Source: CAVQJU01 sp963712905
GTDB taxonomy: Bacteria > Acidobacteriota > Vicinamibacteria > Vicinamibacterales > CAVVIG01
Assembly: GCA_963712905.1 (NCBI GenBank)
Contig: CAVQJU010000011.1
Span: 186,001 to 250,000 of the forward strand
Direction of reading: 5' to 3'
DNA: 64,000 nt
Below are positions 57,420 to 64,000 of this stretch, piece by piece (position 1 is the first letter of the stretch; every line of letters starts with the position of its first letter). Made by a program: the position numbers and the translations under genes. Below the pieces are notes generated by a model that saw nothing but the letters and a program-made list of their open reading frames with translations, did not search any database and had not been told where the DNA came from.

Positions 57420-58637
57420 ATGCCCACAACCAACGGGCGTCGCATCGCAGTCATCGGTGGTGGCATTGGCGGGTTGACGCTTGCAATTGCACTGCGCCCG
57501 TACGGATTCAATGTCGACATCTACGAACAGACTGCCGAGCTGCGCGAGGTCGGCGCCGCCGTGGCGTTGTCGGCCAACGCGACTCGCTTCTTCGAGCAAC
57601 TCGGGCTCGAGGCGCAATTGGCCTCGCGCTGGTTCGAGGTGTCGGCGCTGATTTACCGGGACGGCCGGAGCGGCCGCCTGATCGGCGAGCATCGAGCGGG
57701 GCCGGCCTATCGCGAGCGGTTCGGGGCGCCATACGTCGGCATTCATCGCGCCGACCTGCAGTCGATCCTGGCGGCGGGCGTTGGCCTCGATCGCATTCAG
57801 CTGCGCAAGCGGCTCGTCGGCATCGACGACACCGGCGCGCGCGCGGCGCTGCGCTTCGACGACGGCAGCACGACCGAAGCCGACCTCGTCATCGGAGCCG
57901 ACGGCGCACGCTCGTTCGTGCGGCGGTGGATGCTCGGCTATGACGACGTGCTGTACTCGGGGTGCAGCGGGTTTCGCGGCATCGTGCCGGTGGACAAGCT
58001 GCCGAGCCTGCCGGATCCCACGGCGATTCAGTTCTGGATTGGACCGGGCGGCCATCTGTTGCACTACCCGATGGGCAACAACCACATCAACTTCCTGCTG
58101 GTGGAGCGCCACCCGACACCCTGGCCGCGACGGGACTGGGTGATGCCGGCGACCGAGGGCGAGCAGTTGCGGCACTTCGCCCACTGGCACCCGGCGATCG
58201 TCGAGATGATCACCGCGAGGCCTGTGAGCGACCGTTGGGGCCTGTTCCATCGTCCACCGCTCGGCCGATGGACCAGGGGCCGGGTGACGCTACTCGGGGA
58301 CGCCGCGCACGCGCTGGCGCCGCACCATGGACAGGGGGCCAATCAGTCGATCGAGGACGCGGTCGTCCTCGCCGCCTGCCTTGGCGAAGCGGGCCCGGGC
58401 CCGCTGGCCGATGCGATCGAGCGCTACGAGCGGCTGCGCCGCGGCCGCACTCGCAAGGTCCAGTACGCGTCGATCAGCGGCGCCGACGTCCTGCACCTGC
58501 CAGACGGCGACAACGCCGACCGGCGCAACGCCCGGCTCGGATCGCCCGAAGGCACACTGCATCATCTGGGGTGGATCCACGAGTTCGACGCCGGCACCCA
58601 GGAACCCGGCGAGCGCCAGGGTGGCACCTGGTTGTGA
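57420..58637 (+). CDS. FAD-dependent monooxygenase (salicylate-hydroxylase-like)
   Basis: 405 residues. Rossmann FAD motif I-A-V-I-G-G-G-I-G-G-L-T near 8, the D-G motif G-A-D-G-A-R-S near 155 and G-D-A-A-H-A-L-A-P-H-H-G-Q-G-A-N-Q near 285. These are the three diagnostic motifs of aromatic-ring flavoprotein hydroxylases. Likely hydroxylates an aromatic acid or phenol. Fits with the dienelactone hydrolase and amidohydrolase genes in a ring-degrading lifestyle (inference). Confidence 0.92.
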   Translation: MPTTNGRRIAVIGGGIGGLTLAIALRPYGFNVDIYEQTAELREVGAAVALSANATRFFEQLGLEAQLASRWFEVSALIYRDGRSGRLIGEHRAGPAYRERFGAPYVGIHRADLQSILAAGVGLDRIQLRKRLVGIDDTGARAALRFDDGSTTEADLVIGADGARSFVRRWMLGYDDVLYSGCSGFRGIVPVDKLPSLPDPTAIQFWIGPGGHLLHYPMGNNHINFLLVERHPTPWPRRDWVMPATEGEQLRHFAHWHPAIVEMITARPVSDRWGLFHRPPLGRWTRGRVTLLGDAAHALAPHHGQGANQSIEDAVVLAACLGEAGPGPLADAIERYERLRRGRTRKVQYASISGADVLHLPDGDNADRRNARLGSPEGTLHHLGWIHEFDAGTQEPGERQGGTWL

Positions 58638-58664
58638 TTCCGCGCGACTTCAAACGCTTCGAAA

Positions 58665-58964
58665 TCAGCGAGTGCCGGATTTCGGATCGGTATCGCCTAC
58701 TGGTCGCTCGGAGCCGTCCTGGGCCTGGAACTCCAGGAGTTCCAGGGCGTGTGGAATATCCGCGCCCATGAGTTCGGTTCCGGCAACAGAGAGCCGCGCA
58801 TGCAGGACTGCGTCCTTCATCTCTGGGCTGACCTTGCTCTGATCGGGCGCCTGCCCGTGCGTCATCATCATACCGACGTGTGCACCGAGATGCTGTTCGT
58901 AGAACCGAAACGCCTCGGCGCATCGTCCGGCGAAATTCACATACGTCTTCATCTTCATGGTCAT
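58665..58964 (-). pseudogene. Truncated PhnB/VOC-like gene
   Basis: 99 residues from ATG 58964 (AGGAG upstream). The first ~65 residues match the PhnB-type VOC module: M-K-T-Y-V-N-F-A-G-R-C-A-E-A-F-R-F-Y, H-L-G-A-H-V-G-M-M-M-T-H-G-Q-A-P and V-S-P-E-M-K-D-A-V-L-H-A-R-L. After that the expected second half (about 60 residues with the final D-x-F-G-x-x-W) is missing and the frame ends in charged sequence. So the gene is cut short or has been rearranged at its 3' side. May be non-functional. Confidence 0.65.
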
Positions 58965-58999
58965 GATCTCCTGCTGGCAGTAAGGAACGCTCCTCGCTG

Positions 59000-59428
59000 C
59001 TACGGCTCTTCAGGCGGCGTCCATCCCAGGTTCCGCGCCGCTCGTTCAAGGACAGAAACAGTCGCCGCATATTCTTCGGGCGCGATACCGACCATCAGGG
59101 TTGTGCGATCGGCGGAAACCAAAGCAAGGAGGCGCGCGAACTCAGTTGTGCCGAGTTCGGTCAGTTCCAGCGCGGCCGTGCCGCTGGTCAGCCAACCACG
59201 CTGTTGGAGATCCGCCACTTCTCTGGCCGTGGTCCCTTCGCTCCCGATGAACGGCCTGACTCGAGCATCGATCCCGGCCTGACCGGCCGGGCCTTGCCGG
59301 ACCGCATTCAGCACCTGCCAGTGTCGCCGCGAGAGGCCGCCGAGCGACGCTTCCAGTCGCGTGTCGATCAACCGGTCGACCAGTTTCAGCCAGAATCCGA
59401 TGGGCCTTCGATCAGTCGGGACTGTCAT
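59000..59428 (-). CDS. MarR-family transcriptional regulator
   Basis: 142 residues. N-terminal helix (G-F-W-L-K-L-V-D-R-L-I-D-T-R-L-E), then G-L-S-R-R-H-W-Q-V-L-N-A-V, recognition helix region A-R-E-V-A-D-L-Q-Q-R-G-W-L and wing; ends R-T-T-L-M-V-G-I. Likely a ligand-responsive repressor. Gene order on this strand is DUF1801, MarR, then the truncated VOC gene, suggesting one operon. Confidence 0.85.
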   Translation of the reverse strand: MTVPTDRRPIGFWLKLVDRLIDTRLEASLGGLSRRHWQVLNAVRQGPAGQAGIDARVRPFIGSEGTTAREVADLQQRGWLTSGTAALELTELGTTEFARLLALVSADRTTLMVGIAPEEYAATVSVLERAARNLGWTPPEEP

Positions 59429-59440
59429 GACTCGACCTTC

Positions 59441-59902
59441 TCATCCGACCGCCTTCTTCACGAGTGCGCCGATCCTCGCCTCGTCCGCGGCGGTCAACTC
59501 CTTCAGCGCGAACGCGACGGGCCACACCGTGCCGTCGTCGAGGTTCGCCTTGTCGCTGAAGCCGAACGTCGCGTACCTCGTCTTGAACTTGTGGGCGCTC
59601 TGGAAGAAGCAGACGACATTGCCGTCCCTGGCGTACGCGGGCATCCCGTACCAGGTCCTCGGCAAGAGGGCGGGCGCGCTGGCTTTGACGATGGCATGGA
59701 GCCGTTCGGCCATGGCGCGATCCGGGTTCGGCATCTCGGCAATCTTCGCGAGCACGTCCCTTTCCCCGTCCGCCTCTTTCGCGCGCGGGCTTCGGCGCGC
59801 TTCCGCCTTCAGCTCTCGGGCGCGCTCTTTCATCGCGTCCCGTTCCTGGTCCGTGAACCCCTTGGCCGTCTTGTGGGTCTGCGTAGCCGTCTTTGAACTC
59901 AT
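59441..59902 (-). CDS. DUF1801/YdhG-like protein
   Basis: 153 residues. Lys/Glu/Ala-rich N-terminal extension (A-K-G-F-T-D-Q-E-R-D and charged helix about 25-45) precedes the DUF1801 core: A-M-A-E-R-L-H-A-I-V near 60, G-M-P-A-Y-A-R-D-G-N-V near 88 and Y-A-T-F-G-F-S-D near 110. The core resembles YdhG/iron-chaperone-type domains of unknown biochemical role. Starts the likely operon with MarR. Confidence 0.86.
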   Translation of the reverse strand: MSSKTATQTHKTAKGFTDQERDAMKERARELKAEARRSPRAKEADGERDVLAKIAEMPNPDRAMAERLHAIVKASAPALLPRTWYGMPAYARDGNVVCFFQSAHKFKTRYATFGFSDKANLDDGTVWPVAFALKELTAADEARIGALVKKAVG

Positions 59903-59967
59903 AGATCGGGATCCTTGCGTTTGTGTTGTCGCAGTCGAGGCGCTAGAATCCGCAGCCGCTACCGGCT

Positions 59968-60744
59968 GTGCCACCCTTATTTTCTGCGATCCGCTTCGTC
60001 GCGCAGGCGGCAGGCCTGCTGATCGTCGTGGCGGCGGTGCAGCGAATCGGCGTCGATATCCTGGGAATGTCGTCAGCTCCACTCGTAGGCGTTGCCCTCT
60101 GGTGTTATCTGTGGGCTCGCCAGATGAATGCCGGCGGGTCCTCCCAGGACGACGAGTCGCCGCCGGACTCGGAAGACGTCACGCCTGGACGATTCGTCGC
60201 GCCGAGGTCGCTGATCCTCGTGTCGATGCAAGTACCGGAGTCGGACCCGATCGACGTCGTCGTCTGGCTGCCTTCGCTGCGGACCTTTACCGGGCTCCTG
60301 TCCCCGGAGCACGTGATCGGCCGTCTCACACGATCGCGGAAGGAGGGCGGCTCGCTCGAGCCGGCCAACTTCATGGAGCACGAATTCTTCGTGCAGTTTC
60401 TGCATCAGTTCCTGGCAAGGGAACTTCCCGGGCGTCCAGGTCTTCAGAAAGAGTCCCGGCGGACGCAGGACGGATGGGTGTCCTACGTTGATGCGCGCGT
60501 GCTCGACGCTCCGCGGCCCGCAGCCGATCGCGGACCCGACGACGAAGACGTCATCTGCCGATTCCGCGTCCAGGGAGGCCTGATCGAGCCGGGATCCTAC
60601 CAACGCAACCCGGCTCACAGGCTTCTGACGGAAAAAGGATTGTTCCAGCTCGAGTTCGCTCTGAACGAACGGTTGAGACAAGAGATCATCATGCGTCACG
60701 CGTTCGCACAGGCCGGCGACGTGTCCAGCGACCGCGTGATGTGA
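59968..60744 (+). CDS. Membrane-anchored protein of unknown function
   Basis: 258 residues from GTG 59968. Two hydrophobic helices at the N terminus (A-A-G-L-L-I-V-V-A-A-V, then P-L-V-G-V-A-L-W-C-Y-L-W-A), a short acidic linker, and a soluble domain of about 190 residues with D-P-I-D-V-V-V-W-L-P-S-L-R-T-F-T-G and H-E-F-F-V-Q-F-L-H-Q-F-L-A-R-E-L. No family recognised. Converges on the VOC gene. Transcription is divergent from the DUF1801/MarR operon across 65 bases. Confidence 0.7.
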   Translation: MPPLFSAIRFVAQAAGLLIVVAAVQRIGVDILGMSSAPLVGVALWCYLWARQMNAGGSSQDDESPPDSEDVTPGRFVAPRSLILVSMQVPESDPIDVVVWLPSLRTFTGLLSPEHVIGRLTRSRKEGGSLEPANFMEHEFFVQFLHQFLARELPGRPGLQKESRRTQDGWVSYVDARVLDAPRPAADRGPDDEDVICRFRVQGGLIEPGSYQRNPAHRLLTEKGLFQLEFALNERLRQEIIMRHAFAQAGDVSSDRVM

Positions 60745-60748
60745 CGGT

Positions 60749-61240
60749 CTATTGCGTCTTGCCTCCCATCTGTACTTCGAAGCCGTCCGGATCCTGGACG
60801 TGGAAGCTGCCCTCGGTCGTTCGAATCATCAACCCGCGACGCTTGAGCTCGGCTTCGACCGCCGGCTTGACGGCCTTGTCGGTGTCCCAGTTGGCCAGCG
60901 TGTAGGCGATGTGATCGACGCCGGGTTTGCCGCCGGGCCGGCTGCTGGCATTTCGAGCAATGACGATGTTGTCGCCAAACGTCAGCCGGCACTGTGTCTT
61001 GCCGTCGTCGTTGGTGACCTTCATCCCGAAGAGGCCCGCGTAAAAATCCCGCGTCTTCGTGTAGTCGGCGACCTGCATCGACACGTGGTTGATGTTGATG
61101 GCGTTAGCCGGGGCGGCCGCCTCCGCGGTAGGGACGGTCGATGCCGCGGCCGCAGCGGCCGCGAGGGTCCGAATGAGCTGGCGGCGAGTCATCTTCCCGT
61201 GTTCGTAGTCCTGAAGCAGCCTGCCGATGACGTATTCCAT
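60749..61240 (-). CDS. Tat-exported VOC-family protein
   Basis: 163 residues. Twin-arginine signal M-T-R-R-Q-L-I-R-T-L-A-A starts near residue 17, after an N-terminal extension typical of this class. Single VOC module: I-N-H-V-S-M-Q-V-A-D-Y near 53, T-R-D-F-Y-A-G-L-F-G-M-K, D-H-I-A-Y-T near 115 and final V-Q-D-P-D-G-F-E-V-Q. His and Glu ligands of a metal site are recognisable. Likely a periplasmic dioxygenase- or isomerase-like protein. Confidence 0.87.
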   Translation of the reverse strand: MEYVIGRLLQDYEHGKMTRRQLIRTLAAAAAAASTVPTAEAAAPANAININHVSMQVADYTKTRDFYAGLFGMKVTNDDGKTQCRLTFGDNIVIARNASSRPGGKPGVDHIAYTLANWDTDKAVKPAVEAELKRRGLMIRTTEGSFHVQDPDGFEVQMGGKTQ

Positions 61241-61324
61241 GGCTCATCCTCCTGTCAGCTGCGCGTTCATATGACCGCCGGAATGGGTAATCCTACTCCT
61301 CCGGACGGTATAGGATCGCACCCG

Positions 61325-62826
61325 ATGAATGAGAACGATCCGACCCGCCGCGACGTCCTCAGGAGCCTGGCGGCGCTGCCGTTCCTCGCGGCCGCCGTGA
61401 AGGCTCAGATCGCCTCTTCCTCGGTGTGCTTCATGAGCGCCGTCGAGATGGCCCGGCTGATCCGCGCGAAGAAGCTGTCGGCACGAGAAGCGCTGGCCGC
61501 GCACCTGACGCAGATTGAGCGGGTCAACCCGAAGGTCAATGCCATCGTGACCCTGGTCCCGGAACTGGCCGCCGCCGCCGCGGCGAAGGCCGACGAGATG
61601 CAGGCGCGCGGAGAGACGCTGGGGCCGCTGCACGGTCTGCCCGTCGCGCACAAGGATCTGCTGGACACCCGCGGCATCCGAACGACGTTTGGATCTCCGC
61701 TCTACAAGGACAACGTGCCCACGGAGGACGACATCGTCGTCGAACGGATGCGGCGCGCGGGCGCGATCACGATCGGCAAGACCAACACGCCGGAGTTCGG
61801 TGCGGGTTCGCAGACGTTCAACACGGTCTTCGGCGCGACGCGCAATCCCTACGACCTGACGAAGACCTGCGGCGGATCGTCCGGCGGCGCCGCCGTCGCG
61901 CTGGCGTGCGGGCTGGTGCCTGTCGCCAGCGGGTCCGATACCGGCGGCTCGCTCCGCAATCCCGCCGCGTTCTGCAACGTGGTGGGCTTCCGGCCTTCCC
62001 CCGGCCGCGTGCCCAATCCGAAGAGCCGCGTTCGCGTGGTCGACGCTGAGCACCTCGGGATGCCTGGGGCGTTCGGTGGCGGACCTTGCCTTCGCGCTGA
62101 GCACGATCGCCGGACCCGATTCCCGCGCGCCCGCTCTCAATCGACGAACCGGGAGAACGCTTCGCCAGACCGCTCGACCGCAGCTTCAAGGGCGTGCGCG
62201 TGGCCTGGTTCAAGGATCTGGGCGGCGTGCCCTTCGACCCGCGCGTGCGCACCGTGGTGGATGCGCATCGCAAGACGTTCGAGTCGCTGGGGTGCATCGT
62301 CGAGCAGGCGGAGCCGGACTTCGCGCCGGCCGAGATCGCCTTTCGCGTGCTGCGTGCGTGGAATACGGCGAATTCGTACGGCGAGCGTTTCCGCGCGCAC
62401 CCGGAAGCATTCAAGGACACGCTGACGGGAGAAATCGAGGAAGGACTGCGGCTCACCGGCGCCGACGTGGCTCGCGCTGAAACGGCGCACGGCCAGCTCT
62501 GGCGGCGCTTTCAGGCCTTTCTCGAAAAGTACGAGTACTTCGTGCTGCCGACGACGCAGTTGCCGCCGTTCGACGTCAACACGCCGTATCCGACGGAGAT
62601 CGCGGGCGTCAGGTTCGACAGCTACATCGACTGGATGAAGTCCTGCTGGTATATCTCGGCCACCGGGAATCCGGCGGCCTCAGTGCCGGCAGGCTTCACG
62701 CCGGAAGGACTTCCGGTTGGCGTGCAGATCGTCGGCCGCGCCAAGGAGGACTTCAGCGTCCTGCAGCTGGCTCACGCGTTCGAGCAGGCGACCGGATTCG
62801 GCAAGCGGCATCCCGCAATCGCATGA
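61325..62826 (+). CDS. Tat-exported amidase, amidase-signature family (two frameshifts)
   Basis: About 500 residues. Twin-arginine signal T-R-R-D-V-L-R-S-L-A. Amidase signature: H-G-L-P-V-A-H-K-D-L (Lys of the triad near 105), then T-C-G-G-S-S-G-G-A-A-V-A-L (cis-Ser) and G-S-D-T-G-G-S-L-R-N-P-A (nucleophile Ser). The frame is lost near 62070 (one extra base after G-A-F-G) and again near 62132, then continues to Y-F-V-L-P-T-T-Q and A-S-V-P-A-G-F-T-P-E-G-L-P-V-G-V-Q, the standard C-terminal half. Hydrolyses amides, possibly small aliphatic or aryl. Overlaps the following serine hydrolase start (ATGA). Confidence 0.88.
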
Positions 62827-64000
62827 ACACCACATCCCTCGTTTCGCTGTCCGTCGTCGCTGCCGCGGCGAGCGTGTCGCTTTCGGCTCAGACCTTGCCG
62901 CTTCCACGCGGCAAGCCCGAAGATGCCGGCATGTCGTCGGCCCGGCTCAACGTGATTGCGACGACGCTCAAGGCGGATGTCGAGCACGGGCGCATACCGG
63001 GCGCCGTCATCGCCGTCGCGCGGCGCGGGAAGATCGTGTACTTCGAGGCCTTCGGCTACCGCGACAAGGCCGCCGGCGCGCCGATGACCACCGACGCGAT
63101 CTTCAACATCGCGTCGATGACGAAGCCGATCACGGCCGTTGCGGCGCTCCAGCTTTACGAGCAGGGCCGGATTCTCATCGACGACCCGCTGTCAGCCTAC
63201 GTGCCCGCGTTTGCCGGCGCGCAGGTGGCGGTCATGGACGACAAGCAGCAGGCGATCGTCGGCAAGGTGCCGGTGGCGCGGCCGATCACGATCCAGGATC
63301 TGATGCGCCACACGTCCGGACTGATCTACGGCGATCGCGGGACGACGGCCGTGCACAAACTCTATCCGGGCGGCAGCACGGGGCCCGCGTCGACCATGAC
63401 GGGGGCGGAGTTCCTGGGCCTGATGAGCCGGCTGCCGCTGCTGCACCAGCCGGGCGCCGTCTGGGACTACGGCTACGGCCTCGACGTCCTCGGGCTCGTC
63501 GTGGAAAAGATCGCGGGACAGAAGCTCGGCGAGTACGAGCAGGCGCATGTGTTCGCGCCGCTCGGCATGACGGATACGGCGTTCATGGTGCCCGCCGCGA
63601 AGATCGGGCGCTACGCGAAGGCGTTGCCGACCGATCCGGACACCGGCGCGCCGCAATCGCTGCTCGCGCTGACCCAGCCGCTGAAGTTCGAATGCGGCGG
63701 CGGTTGCCTGACGTCGACGGCGAGCGACTACCTGCGATTCGCGCTGATGCTCATGCGCGGCGGCGCGGCCGAGCCCAATGGCGCCCGCGTGCTCGGACGA
63801 AAGACGGTCGAGTACATGCTGTCGAACCAGCTGGGCCCCGAGGTAAAGAACCTGATCGGCAACGCCGACCCCACGCGCGCCGGCTACGGCTTCGGCCTGG
63901 GCCTCGCCGTGCGGACAACGCCCGGCGTCGTGCGGCTGATGGGATCGGTGGGCGACTTCAGCTGGCCTGGCGCGAGCGGCACCAACTGGTGGGCCGACCC
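62823..64000 (+). CDS. Exported serine hydrolase, class C beta-lactamase-like (3' end outside window)
   Basis: At least 392 residues, open to the window end. Signal peptide ends V-S-L-S-A-Q. Penicillin-binding fold: I-A-S-M-T-K near 100 (S-x-x-K), W-D-Y-G-Y-G-L-D near 215 where the second motif Y-x-N is expected, and C-L-T-S-T-A-S-D-Y-L. The last H-x-G-type motif should lie just beyond the window. Starts in the ATGA overlap with the amidase gene, so both are cotranslated; the pair may hydrolyse linked amide and ester substrates (inference). Confidence 0.87.
   Translation, partial: MNTTSLVSLSVVAAAASVSLSAQTLPLPRGKPEDAGMSSARLNVIATTLKADVEHGRIPGAVIAVARRGKIVYFEAFGYRDKAAGAPMTTDAIFNIASMTKPITAVAALQLYEQGRILIDDPLSAYVPAFAGAQVAVMDDKQQAIVGKVPVARPITIQDLMRHTSGLIYGDRGTTAVHKLYPGGSTGPASTMTGAEFLGLMSRLPLLHQPGAVWDYGYGLDVLGLVVEKIAGQKLGEYEQAHVFAPLGMTDTAFMVPAAKIGRYAKALPTDPDTGAPQSLLALTQPLKFECGGGCLTSTASDYLRFALMLMRGGAAEPNGARVLGRKTVEYMLSNQLGPEVKNLIGNADPTRAGYGFGLGLAVRTTPGVVRLMGSVGDFSWPGASGTNWWAD

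Overview
This is a high-GC, gene-dense bacterial chromosome segment with about 60 genes on both strands. Its content is typical of soil Acidobacteriota, probably Vicinamibacteria-like. Markers of this are a TonB receptor with a carboxypeptidase-like plug, a TPR protein and a CRTAC1/UnbV protein in a row, many small secreted enzymes with Sec or Tat signals, several paralogues of a secreted family with a 'W-E-G-D-T-L-V-V' core, SMP-30 and PQQ propellers, and an ECF sigma factor paired with a DGPF (YCII-like) protein. The taxonomic call is inference from gene content. I saw no rRNA, tRNA, CRISPR array, prophage, transposase or secondary-metabolite cluster.

Layout. 1-3.3 kb: two-component system (PAS histidine kinase and response regulator), then a periplasmic MBL hydrolase and a cupin. 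3.4-8 kb: secreted hypothetical, SMP-30 lactonase overlapping a BKACE enzyme, PQQ sugar dehydrogenase, and a repeat-rich gap with a gene remnant. 8-17 kb: cytochrome-quinoprotein dehydrogenase divergent from the TonB receptor/TPR/CRTAC1 module. 17-24 kb: DinB-like protein, TPP-dependent decarboxylase, YXWGXW protein, cytochrome c lipoprotein, two flavin-barrel proteins (one fused to GAF). 24-31 kb: carboxymuconolactone decarboxylase-like proteins, membrane-anchored MutS-like ATPase, amidohydrolase, SGNH hydrolase, Nudix. 31-38 kb: sigma factor/DGPF pair, alpha/beta hydrolase, cupin/phosphotriesterase-like pair, HEAT protein, VOC protein. 38-45 kb: RsmE with a DUF4440 gene, NIPSNAP, Gfo/Idh/MocA, two MBL hydrolases, dienelactone hydrolase. 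45-46.2 kb: an orphan membrane gene bracketed by two inverted 185-bp near-palindromes. 46-52 kb: flavin-barrel protein, serine hydrolase, DoxX, amidohydrolase, secreted proteins. 52.6-56.6 kb: a complete acetoacetate/short-chain fatty acid locus (CoA-transferase A and B, AtoE transporter, thiolase). 56.6-64 kb: methyltransferase, FAD monooxygenase, MarR, DUF1801, VOC, amidase and a second serine hydrolase.

Two features stand out. First, intergenic spaces carry several families of short structured repeats: GC-rich hairpins with a constant TGAAA-like loop but varying, compensated stems; palindromes built from CACAGAG/CTCTGTG words; and 7-10 bp tandem repeats, some with inverted partners. Second, about ten genes are broken by single-base insertions that leave the rest of the protein family-like. 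The uniform pattern points to uncorrected sequencing or assembly errors rather than true pseudogenes, so interrupted genes are annotated here as one gene.

Functionally the genes describe a heterotroph that hydrolyses, oxidises and imports plant- or humus-derived small molecules (lactones, sugars, aromatics, amides, beta-keto acids) through periplasmic enzymes and feeds products into CoA-linked catabolism.
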